A stretch of DNA of 5,929 nucleotides from an uncultured Bacteroides sp. (GTDB lineage Bacteria; Bacteroidota; Bacteroidia; Bacteroidales; Bacteroidaceae): NCBI GenBank assembly GCA_902472795.1, contig CABROZ010000124.1, positions 1 through 5,929 of the forward strand, given 5' to 3'. This document shows, piece by piece, positions 1 through 5,687 of the stretch (its first letter is position 1; every line of letters begins with the position of its first letter). The translations under genes and the position numbers were made by a program. A model generated the notes under the pieces. That model worked only from the letters and a program-made list of their open reading frames with translations, had not been told where the DNA came from and searched no databases.

Positions 1-17
1 ACCTCCCCCTTCGGGTA

Positions 18-39
18 CTCCTCCTTCCAGAAGGAGGAG
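18..39. repeat. perfect 9-bp inverted repeat, intergenic
   Basis: The arms CTCCTCCTT (18-26) and AAGGAGGAG (31-39) are perfectly complementary around a 4-base loop (CCAG). No T-tract follows immediately on either strand, so it is not a textbook intrinsic terminator. It lies beyond the terminator of the minus-strand glmM gene, and its own gene context is outside the window. It could be the 3' hairpin of a gene to the left or a small intergenic element. Confidence 0.5.
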
Positions 40-48
40 AGTTTCAGA

Positions 49-56
49 TACTTTTG
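49..56 (+). promoter_or_regulatory. isolated Bacteroides -7-like element (TACTTTTG)
   Basis: The octamer TACTTTTG fits the Bacteroides sigma-ABfr -7 consensus TAnnTTTG and is identical to the boxes seen upstream of two genes in this window. No TTTG-like -33 element is visible at the expected distance, and no plus-strand protein gene follows. It may be a chance match or the promoter of a short antisense or noncoding transcript running towards glmM. Confidence 0.2.
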
Positions 57-95
57 TTTTTGACACCCTCATGCAAACCGGACATACCAGAGCAT

Positions 96-149
96 AAAAA
101 AAGAATGAAGAACCACCTCGCACCATCCGGCAGGCAATTCTTCATTCTT
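96..149 (-). terminator. intrinsic terminator after glmM
   Basis: Twelve perfectly complementary bases (101-112, AAGAATGAAGAA, against 138-149, TTCTTCATTCTT) enclose a 25-base loop. Read on the minus strand, the stem runs straight into a T-tract (the complement of the seven A's at 96-102). It begins about 27 bases after the glmM stop codon, so it most likely ends the minus-strand transcript. The stem is A/T-rich and the loop long, so strength is uncertain. Confidence 0.7.
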
Positions 150-176
150 CATTATTCGTTCTTTATTTAACAGCGT

Positions 177-1565
177 TTATTTCGCCAGGTCAGCAATCAC
201 CTTCATAATCTGCTGACCGATTTCCTCGGCTTCTTCCTGCGTGTGAGCCTCGCTATATACGCGGATGATAGGCTCGGTGTTACTCTTGCGCAGGTGTACC
301 CACTTCTCGGGGAAATCTATCTTCACACCGTCGATGTCGTTGATCTCCTCGTTCTTGTAGAGTTCCTTCACCTTGGCCAGGATGGCGTCCACATCGGTTT
401 CGGGCGTCAGATCCACACGGTTCTTGGCCATGAAGTAAACGGGATAAGTGGCACGCAGCTCGCTCACCTTCTTGCCTTCGTGTGCCAGGTGGCTCAGGAA
501 GAGGGCAATGCCTACCAAAGCGTCGCGGCCGTAGTGGCTGGCGGGATAGATGACACCGCCGTTGCCTTCACCGCCAATAACGGCACCTACTTCTTTCATC
601 TTCGTGGTGACATTCACTTCACCTACGGCCGATGCGTAGTATTGCTGACCGTACTTGCGGGTCACGTCGCGCAGGGCACGGGTCGAGCTGAGGTTCGATA
701 CGGTGCTGCCCGGTGTATGCTTCAGAATGTAGTCGGCTACGCTGACCAGCGTATATTCTTCGCCGTACATGCGTCCGTCTTCGCAGATGATGGCCAGACG
801 ATCGACGTCGGGGTCAACAACGAAAGCGACGTCGTTCTTGCCATTCTTCATCAGGTTCATGATGTCGCCCAAGTTCTTTTCAAGCGGTTCGGGATTGTGC
901 TGGAAGTCACCTGTCGGCTCGCAGTAGAGCTTCTCGACGTGCTTCACACCCAATGCCTCGAGCAACTGGGGCAGGATGATGCCACCTACGGAGTTCACGC
1001 AGTCGATGGCTACATGGAAGTCGGCCTTGCGGATGGCTTCTACATCCACTAAATCGAGAGCCAGCACGCTGTCTATATGTTTCTGGTTATAAGTCAGGTC
1101 TTTGCGATAAGTTCCCAGTTTGTCAACCTCGGCGTATTCGAAAGCTTCGGCTTCGGCTATGCGGAGCACTTCGTTGCCTTCTTCCTTGTTCAGGAACTCA
1201 CCTTTCTCGTTCAGCAGCTTCAGGGCGTTCCACTGACGGGGATTGTGCGAAGCGGTAAGGATGATGCCGCCGCTGGCGCCTTCCATCGTAACAGCCAGTT
1301 CGGTAGTCGGTGTCGAGGCCAGGTCGATATCGACCACGTCCCATCCCATACCCATCAGGGTACCTACTACTACGTTCTTCACCATTTCGCCGGAGAGGCG
1401 GGCGTCGCGACCTACTACTATTTTGTTGCTTTTAACTGTACACGTTTTACGAATGAGGGTGGCATAGGCCGAAGTGAATTTCACTATGTCGAGCGGATTG
1501 AGCCCCTCGCCTGCAGTGCCGCCAATGGTACCGCGGATGCCGGAAATAGATTTAATCAGTGTCAT
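177..1565 (-). CDS. glmM: phosphoglucosamine mutase (GlmM-type phosphohexomutase)
   Basis: A 462-residue alpha-D-phosphohexomutase, expected to interconvert glucosamine-6-phosphate and glucosamine-1-phosphate in the cytoplasm for UDP-GlcNAc, and hence peptidoglycan and LPS, synthesis. All four family signatures are present: the phosphoserine loop TASHNP with catalytic Ser106, the metal loop DPDVDR (Asp251, Asp253, Asp255), the sugar-binding loop GEGNGG (332-337), and the C-terminal phosphate-binding loop RKSNTEP (426-432). Length is normal for the family. The start is the ATG at 1565; upstream is A/T-rich with no strong Shine-Dalgarno, as usual in Bacteroidetes. It follows the small lipoprotein gene after 38 bp and is probably cotranscribed with it. 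The sugar loop and SNTEP motif resemble archaeal-type GlmM and phosphomanno/glucomutases more than the classical bacterial GlmM (GEQSGH, SGTEP, from memory), so substrate choice is inferred: the fold is certain, the exact sugar less so. Confidence 0.88.
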   Translation of the reverse strand: MTLIKSISGIRGTIGGTAGEGLNPLDIVKFTSAYATLIRKTCTVKSNKIVVGRDARLSGEMVKNVVVGTLMGMGWDVVDIDLASTPTTELAVTMEGASGGIILTASHNPRQWNALKLLNEKGEFLNKEEGNEVLRIAEAEAFEYAEVDKLGTYRKDLTYNQKHIDSVLALDLVDVEAIRKADFHVAIDCVNSVGGIILPQLLEALGVKHVEKLYCEPTGDFQHNPEPLEKNLGDIMNLMKNGKNDVAFVVDPDVDRLAIICEDGRMYGEEYTLVSVADYILKHTPGSTVSNLSSTRALRDVTRKYGQQYYASAVGEVNVTTKMKEVGAVIGGEGNGGVIYPASHYGRDALVGIALFLSHLAHEGKKVSELRATYPVYFMAKNRVDLTPETDVDAILAKVKELYKNEEINDIDGVKIDFPEKWVHLRKSNTEPIIRVYSEAHTQEEAEEIGQQIMKVIADLAK

Positions 1566-1603
1566 AGATTACAATTTAAACTATTGGTTAGAATATGAGA
1601 ATA

Positions 1604-2203
1604 TCAATATATCTGATATTTCGTTATGTCATAATAATAAGGATATACGTACTGCATGGCTGTCTGATGCCCCATCTTCGACGGTACAATCAGGCGTACA
1701 TGAGCACGGTCGCGCACGTACGACAACGGGACAAGCCATCCGGCCGGCACAGCCGTCGTGCCATAATAAGAATACATGTAGCCACTGGCATTCGTAAAGA
1801 TACCGGTGATGGAGGAAGAAGTAACCTGGTAGAGGAACTCGTCCACATCGATTGCACTGATGTTGGACAGGGTCGTGTCCTTGTCGAGCAGGCTGTACTC
1901 CATGAAGCGCACCAGAATGATGTCGTTCGGCTTCACCGTATCGGCCGGATTGTCGGAGCCTTTATCCACAATGTTCATATAGACTCCGCTGGCCAGCTGT
2001 ACGTATTCGTTCTCGGCCGTCATCGAATCTTGCGCATAGAATTCGCTTTGTGAAATGACCTTGATGCCATGTTCGTTGATGAAGTCGGCAATGGCTGCGT
2101 CTTCATCTTCAAGCATCTCAGCGTAGGTCTTTGTATCGTCACAGGCCTGGAAAGCCAAGCTCAGTGCGAACAGGGTAAATAAGAATAAGGTAAGTTTCTT
2201 CAT
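1604..2203 (-). CDS. FKBP-like (DUF4827-type) lipoprotein
   Basis: A 199-residue predicted lipoprotein. The N-terminus is MKK followed by a hydrophobic stretch ending FQAC, with Cys21 the probable lipidated residue; two Asp follow directly, which may favour surface display in Bacteroidetes. I chose the ATG at 2203; the frame also extends three codons to a TTG at 2212, but the ATG gives a standard MKK signal peptide. From about residue 72 the sequence follows the FKBP peptidyl-prolyl isomerase plan: SGVYMNIVDKG, then a hydrophobic strand ending near LLDKDTTLSN, then VPAGW (152-156), VRLIVPSKMG (169-178), and YYYDI near the end. The FKBP catalytic Asp (in FDSS) and the Tyr of the AYG segment are not conserved, and about 35 extra residues sit before VPAGW. 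I infer a fold relative that may bind but not isomerise. It has its own promoter and leads into glmM. The DUF4827 assignment is from memory. Confidence 0.8.
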   Translation of the reverse strand: MKKLTLFLFTLFALSLAFQACDDTKTYAEMLEDEDAAIADFINEHGIKVISQSEFYAQDSMTAENEYVQLASGVYMNIVDKGSDNPADTVKPNDIILVRFMEYSLLDKDTTLSNISAIDVDEFLYQVTSSSITGIFTNASGYMYSYYGTTAVPAGWLVPLSYVRDRAHVRLIVPSKMGHQTAMQYVYPYYYDITKYQIY

Positions 2204-2226
2204 TTCTGTCAATTAGTAATTCTGTA

Positions 2227-2257
2227 CAAAAGTATCTGATTTCCCTGAATATTGAAA
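2227..2257 (-). promoter_or_regulatory. promoter of the FKBP-like lipoprotein-glmM unit
   Basis: On the minus strand a TTTC (-33-like, 2254-2257) is followed after 19 bases by TACTTTTG (2227-2234), an exact match to the Bacteroides -7 element TAnnTTTG. Spacing fits the known 19-21 base gap. Transcription would start near 2220, giving a leader of roughly 17 bases before the ATG at 2203, which also supports that start over the TTG at 2212. Confidence 0.6.
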
Positions 2258-2317
2258 GCCACGGACAGAAAGTTCGTATCTTTTAACCTTTTGTCACGTG
2301 CATTGAGAGCAGCGACA

Positions 2318-2332
2318 GCCGGCGTATCCGGC
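2318..2332. repeat. small GC hairpin downstream of nrnA
   Basis: GCCGG and CCGGC form a perfect 5-bp stem around CGTAT, about 10 bases past the nrnA stop codon. No T-tract follows on the minus strand, so it is at most a weak or Rho-assisted transcription end or an mRNA 3' stabiliser. Confidence 0.35.
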
Positions 2333-2341
2333 AGCCGGAAC

Positions 2342-3373
2342 TCATTTCAGCAACAGGGGTTTGTATTTTTCCAACGCCTGTTCGAGTACTTTTTTCGCTT
2401 CGTCCATCGTCCCGTAAAACTCACCTCCCGATGCGTTCAGGTGCCCACCGCCGCCGAAGAACTCGGCTGCCAGCTGGTTGCAGGGGAAGGTGCCTACCGA
2501 GCGCAGCGATACCTTGATCATGGGCCGTTCGGTGTCTTCGCGCAGGAAACAGGAGAAGACGACGTTCTTAATGCTTAGAGGAATATTGACAAATCCCTCG
2601 CTGTCGCCACGGATGTAGCTGAACTGGCTCTGCTCTTTCTTGGTCAGCGTGATGAGGGCGGCACGGTAGTCGTGATAGACCTGCATCTGAGTCAGCACGT
2701 GCCCCATCAGGCGCAGACGGCTTTCGGAATAGGTATTGAACACCTTGCGATAAATCTCGTCCTTGTCGATGCCTTTGGTGAGGAGCTCGCTGATGATGAA
2801 ATAGATTTCGCGGTTGTTCGAGTTGTACGTGAATCCGCCCGTATCGGTCATCATGCCCGTATAAATGCACTCGGCACACTCGCGGGTAATGTCGCTGAAG
2901 TAGCCCATGCGGCAAATCAGACGGAACACCAGTTCCGACGTCGATGAAATCTGTGGATGCGAGATGGTTATCCCGCAGAAGTCCTCGGGATGCAGATGAT
3001 GGTCGATCAGAATCTTGCGGGCCGGCGAGGCCAGCACGGCTTCCTTCATGGCATCGATGCGGTTGGTGGCGTTGAAGTCGAGGCAGCAGATGACGTCGGC
3101 TTCGGCTATCAGCTTGTCGGCAAACTCCTTGTAGCGGTCGTACAGCAGGATGTCCTTGCTGCCCGGCATCCACTTCAGGAAGTCGGGAAAAGCGTTCGGA
3201 ACAATCACGTTAGCAGTCTTTTCCTGCGAGTTCAGGAAGTGCCACAATCCCAGCGAAGAGCCGATGGCATCGCCGTCGGGACCCACGTGCGACACAATCA
3301 CCATCTTGTCCGCACGGTCCATCCACTTGGCAAAATGGTCAATATTGGCTTGATCAATAACTTTCGTCAACAT
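2342..3373 (-). CDS. nrnA: DHH/DHHA1 phosphoesterase, NrnA-type oligoribonuclease/pAp phosphatase
   Basis: A 343-residue cytoplasmic metal-dependent phosphoesterase. The DHH domain (about residues 20-190) shows every expected motif: SHVGPDGDAIGSS with His29, Asp33 and Asp35; Asp99 in CLDFN; IDHH with Asp124, His125 and His126; and TDTGG with Asp177. The DHHA1 domain follows, with the substrate-binding GGGGH (307-311) and NASGG. NrnA proteins trim short RNA oligonucleotides to mononucleotides, and some hydrolyse 3'-phosphoadenosine-5'-phosphate or pApA from cyclic-di-AMP turnover; which applies here cannot be told from sequence. There is no membrane segment, PAS or GGDEF-like domain, so it is not GdpP. 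The ATG at 3373 has a TACTTTTG promoter box about 27 bases upstream. It is the first gene of the minus-strand block; a 129-138 bp gap and a second promoter separate it from the next gene. Confidence 0.9.
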   Translation of the reverse strand: MLTKVIDQANIDHFAKWMDRADKMVIVSHVGPDGDAIGSSLGLWHFLNSQEKTANVIVPNAFPDFLKWMPGSKDILLYDRYKEFADKLIAEADVICCLDFNATNRIDAMKEAVLASPARKILIDHHLHPEDFCGITISHPQISSTSELVFRLICRMGYFSDITRECAECIYTGMMTDTGGFTYNSNNREIYFIISELLTKGIDKDEIYRKVFNTYSESRLRLMGHVLTQMQVYHDYRAALITLTKKEQSQFSYIRGDSEGFVNIPLSIKNVVFSCFLREDTERPMIKVSLRSVGTFPCNQLAAEFFGGGGHLNASGGEFYGTMDEAKKVLEQALEKYKPLLLK

Positions 3374-3399
3374 GTTCTTTTCGTTTTACTTCGAAGGGA

Positions 3400-3407
3400 C
3401 AAAAGTA
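3400..3407 (-). promoter_or_regulatory. -7 promoter element of nrnA
   Basis: On the minus strand this reads TACTTTTG, an exact fit to the Bacteroides -7 consensus and identical to the box in front of the FKBP-like lipoprotein gene. A start near 3393 would leave a leader of about 20 bases. No TTTG is visible at the -33 position (around 3427-3430), so the upstream half is degenerate. Confidence 0.5.
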
Positions 3408-3467
3408 CAAATAAAGTTTGGAAGGACAGGCACGACCCACCATAAAAATCCCAGCACCCCTCCGCAA

Positions 3468-3499
3468 CCACACTTGCACGGCTCACGAGCCACACTTGC
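3468..3499. repeat. 10-bp direct repeat flanking a palindrome (operator-like)
   Basis: CCACACTTGC occurs at 3468-3477 and 3490-3499, a 22-base period. Between the copies lies GGCTC-AC-GAGCC (3480-3491), a perfect 5+5 dyad. Two helical turns between copies would place them on the same DNA face. Binding by a regulator is inference. Confidence 0.45.
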
Positions 3500-3562
3500 G
3501 TTGCTCCAATCCCACCTCAGAAACGCTCAAAGGCAATTATAGGTACGCGAGGATGGACAGTT

Positions 3563-3622
3563 GTTTATAAACGTTAAAAGAAGTTCCCGCCCTAAACATT
3601 CCATCCGATCCATTGTTTAACG
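3563..3622. repeat. cluster of GTTTA/TAAAC half sites
   Basis: The 10-bp palindrome GTTTATAAAC lies at 3563-3572. TAAACA (3593-3598) and TGTTTA (3614-3619) form a second inverted pair with a 15-base spacer. CGTTAAA (3572-3578) and TTTAACG (3616-3622) form an outer 7-bp inverted pair. The arrangement resembles a multi-site operator or an A/T-rich promoter zone for the rightward gene; no function is shown. Confidence 0.35.
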
Positions 3623-3673
3623 ACTGTGAAAATCGGCCGGAAATACCGCAGACAGAATGCGCAAAGCGCCGAA

Positions 3674-3709
3674 ATCCTCAAGGATAACAAACGAAAAAGA
3701 GAGGATAAC
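3674..3709. repeat. 8-bp direct repeat with a small dyad upstream of the lipoprotein gene
   Basis: AGGATAAC occurs at 3681-3688 and 3702-3709 (21-base period), and the first copy overlaps the dyad ATCCT-CA-AGGAT (3674-3685). The second copy ends about 46 bases before the ATG at 3756, so it probably lies in the promoter or the mRNA leader. Confidence 0.35.
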
Positions 3710-3755
3710 CCCAACGTATAACAGGTATTAGCGAACCACAACTTACAGAGACAGG

Positions 3756-5618
3756 ATGAAAAAGATTGTTTGGATAACATTTTTATGCAGTCTGGCCTTT
3801 ATCTCCTGCCAACAGGATGAATGGACAGACCCCTCACAGACGACGGCAGGCACACCTGCCGTTCGACTCAGGAGCGACCGTTACGAAAACGACCATGCCC
3901 GCACCCGCCAAGCTGCCGAAACCGATACCCCCTACGACCGGGTAGAGTTCTGCGTAGCTGACGAGGCCGGCGCCATCGTCAGCGGCGTGAAAGGCATCTA
4001 CAGTCCCCAAAACCAGGAGATGAAAATCGAAGGGCTGAAGGAAGGCGAGTACGAACTGATGATTCTCGCCATCAGAGGCAACCTCCTCGACGACGGTGCC
4101 GTCATCCACCCCATGAAGCAGAAATCGGATCGCTGGATCAGCTTTCCGGCCGATCTGCAGAAACCCCTCGAAGCCGAATACTTCTATTCGAAGACCGCCT
4201 TCCACGTCAGCCGCGAAGCTGTAGCCGGTGGTCACGAATACACGGTGCACCTGCCCGCCGAAATCGTGCAGAAACGCATCATGGGGCGTGTCGATCTCGA
4301 CCTGCTCTACAACAACGACGACGTACGAACCGCCACCACGCAGAAGACAATCACGTTCCACACGGCCACCTTCTACACTGCCTTCACCGCCGACGGCGGA
4401 TACGACGGACAAAGCAACAACCGGATCGACCCCATCGAACTGGACAACCGCAACACGTACTGGTTCATGCCCACCACGGCAGGCACACATCTCAATGCCG
4501 AAATCAGCCTCAGCACCACCCATTGCCGGGGTGGCGAACGTGCCTGCAACTACCTGTTCGAGGTTGATGCCGTAAGCCCCAACCGCATTGACCACGTGCA
4601 CGCACGGATGGAGCACCCCGACGACTATCAGGGCACCCTGTACGTCACCCGCCAGGCCTACAACGAAGGCAATCACGCCAAGATATTGCAGGACGGCGAG
4701 TCGAAAAACATCTATTCCGATCCGGCACAGCGGAAGTTCAACACGGCACAGCCTCTGCAAATCGAGGTAACCGATGCCGGACAACTGCACGCCCGCTTCT
4801 ACTCGCCCCGCGACCTGAAACGGGTGTTGGTCAAGGCACAGATTCCCTCGGTCAGCGACGAATATTTCGACCTGGCCTATTTCGACTCCATACCGGCCTT
4901 TGCCGAGTTCTTCCACGAAGCAGCCCTCAGCACCCGAAGCGGCATGTACCGCACCGAGTCGGGCAAACTCATTGAAATCGGCAACCTGACACCTGCACAG
5001 CTCGAAGGTGTCAGCTATAAAATAGAGTCCGACGACCCTTATTGGGCCAAAATACAATCCATCGTACATGGCTGGAACATCTACTTCGGACTATACGATG
5101 GCGACCCCGACCTGCCCAACGGAGGTCCTGTAGGCAACTGGATGGGAATACGCCCCGTACATTGCCGCGAAGTCGTAGCGCTGTTCATCAACTTCACCTA
5201 CATGATCGACATGGACGAGCACGAAGAAATCCTCCGCGAGAACGAAGACATCCTGTACGGCAACGGTGGCGTCAATGATAAAGTGACTGCCGACCGTGTA
5301 CTGTCGCAGATGCGCCAGGTACGTACTCTGAAAGTCGGACTCGTTTACTCGGGAAACGGTGTAGTCGGATTGGGCGGCGGAAGCTCCTTCGGAGCCTACC
5401 AGAACGCCTGGATCACTCATTACACCAACACCTATGCCTGCGAAATCATGTTCCACGAGTTGGGACACGTCATGGGATACAACCACAGCAGCTCGTTCAC
5501 TTACGGGCCGTGGGCACAGCAGCTGATGAACAAATTCTATGTCAACAACCTGCACAAGTTCCCCATCGACTCGCCCGACTATCTCGACAGCCGGAACAAC
5601 CCGACGCTCTATCCCTAA
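3756..5618 (+). CDS. surface lipoprotein with C-terminal metzincin-type zinc protease motif
   Basis: A complete 620-residue protein. The signal peptide (1-17) ends in a lipobox-like AFISC; Cys18 is the probable lipidated residue, followed by QQDE, so it should be anchored in the outer membrane and possibly surface-exposed. Residues about 60-200 form alternating short strands (around RVEFCVADEAG, then LKEGEYELMILA, then EYFYSKTAFHV) resembling the beta-sandwich start of FimB/Mfa2-type fimbrial lipoproteins; this is pattern resemblance only. The middle (200-520) is not recognised. Near the end, HELGHVMGYNH (567-577) matches HExxHxxGxxH: zinc ligands His567, His571, His577 and catalytic Glu568. 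A glycine-rich strand (GLGGGSS, 538-544) lies before it, as expected upstream of the active-site helix; Met591 is the only nearby Met-turn candidate. No type IX C-terminal sorting domain is seen. The start is ATG 3756 with a weak purine-rich stretch upstream. It is followed after 69 bp by another lipoprotein gene, suggesting an operon. Protease activity and substrate are inferred. Confidence 0.85.
   Translation: MKKIVWITFLCSLAFISCQQDEWTDPSQTTAGTPAVRLRSDRYENDHARTRQAAETDTPYDRVEFCVADEAGAIVSGVKGIYSPQNQEMKIEGLKEGEYELMILAIRGNLLDDGAVIHPMKQKSDRWISFPADLQKPLEAEYFYSKTAFHVSREAVAGGHEYTVHLPAEIVQKRIMGRVDLDLLYNNDDVRTATTQKTITFHTATFYTAFTADGGYDGQSNNRIDPIELDNRNTYWFMPTTAGTHLNAEISLSTTHCRGGERACNYLFEVDAVSPNRIDHVHARMEHPDDYQGTLYVTRQAYNEGNHAKILQDGESKNIYSDPAQRKFNTAQPLQIEVTDAGQLHARFYSPRDLKRVLVKAQIPSVSDEYFDLAYFDSIPAFAEFFHEAALSTRSGMYRTESGKLIEIGNLTPAQLEGVSYKIESDDPYWAKIQSIVHGWNIYFGLYDGDPDLPNGGPVGNWMGIRPVHCREVVALFINFTYMIDMDEHEEILRENEDILYGNGGVNDKVTADRVLSQMRQVRTLKVGLVYSGNGVVGLGGGSSFGAYQNAWITHYTNTYACEIMFHELGHVMGYNHSSSFTYGPWAQQLMNKFYVNNLHKFPIDSPDYLDSRNNPTLYP
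5454..5486 (+). other. metzincin zinc-binding signature HExxHxxGxxH
   Basis: These eleven codons encode HELGHVMGYNH: three zinc-ligand histidines, the general-base glutamate and the glycine that permits the tight turn. The longer signature separates metzincins from generic HExxH matches, which arise easily by chance. Confidence 0.85.
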
Positions 5619-5633
5619 CGCCGGGTTCCGGTA

Positions 5634-5648
5634 CGGCGCCATGCGCCG
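5634..5648. repeat. GC-rich hairpin between the two lipoprotein genes
   Basis: CGGCGC and GCGCCG form a perfect 6-bp stem around a CAT loop, 15 bases after the metzincin gene stop codon; CCGGC at 5646-5650 could instead pair with GCCGG at 5620-5624. No T-tract follows, so it is better read as an intercistronic mRNA structure than a terminator. Confidence 0.45.
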
Positions 5649-5687
5649 GCATACATACAACTTATTCACACCCCTAAACAACGAACA

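Larger units (their letters stand above)
3374..3755. other. 382-bp divergent intergenic region, no gene
   Basis: This gap separates nrnA (leftward) from the metzincin lipoprotein gene (rightward). I find no credible coding region. It contains the nrnA -7 element, two short direct repeats with about two helical turns between copies, several short palindromes and a cluster of GTTTA/TAAAC half sites. No exact TAnnTTTG box is seen on the plus strand; the nearest, TAAAGTTTG at 3412-3420, has one base too many and points the right way but lies about 340 bases from the start codon. The rightward promoter is therefore unidentified. Confidence 0.75.

Noticed and set aside
243..1052. 269-codon plus-strand open frame opposite glmM
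   Set aside because: glmM carries all four family motifs in the other direction; this frame is a codon-bias shadow.
2204..2212. TTG start adding three codons to the FKBP-like lipoprotein
   Set aside because: The ATG at 2203 gives a standard MKK lipoprotein signal peptide and suits the promoter position, so the TTG is not needed.
3563..3622. Invertible promoter (phase variation) flanked by inverted repeats
   Set aside because: The inverted arms are only 6-7 bp, shorter than typical Bacteroides invertible promoter repeats, and no promoter box lies between them.
3592..3780. 62-codon minus-strand open frame in the intergenic region
   Set aside because: It overlaps the start of the plus-strand lipoprotein, has a Cys/Leu/Ser-rich composition with no recognisable domain, and has no promoter box in front of it.
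3834..5069. 411-codon minus-strand open frame opposite the metzincin lipoprotein
   Set aside because: It is antisense to a convincing lipoprotein gene; long antisense frames are expected from the C-rich codon use of that gene, and its translation shows no known motif.
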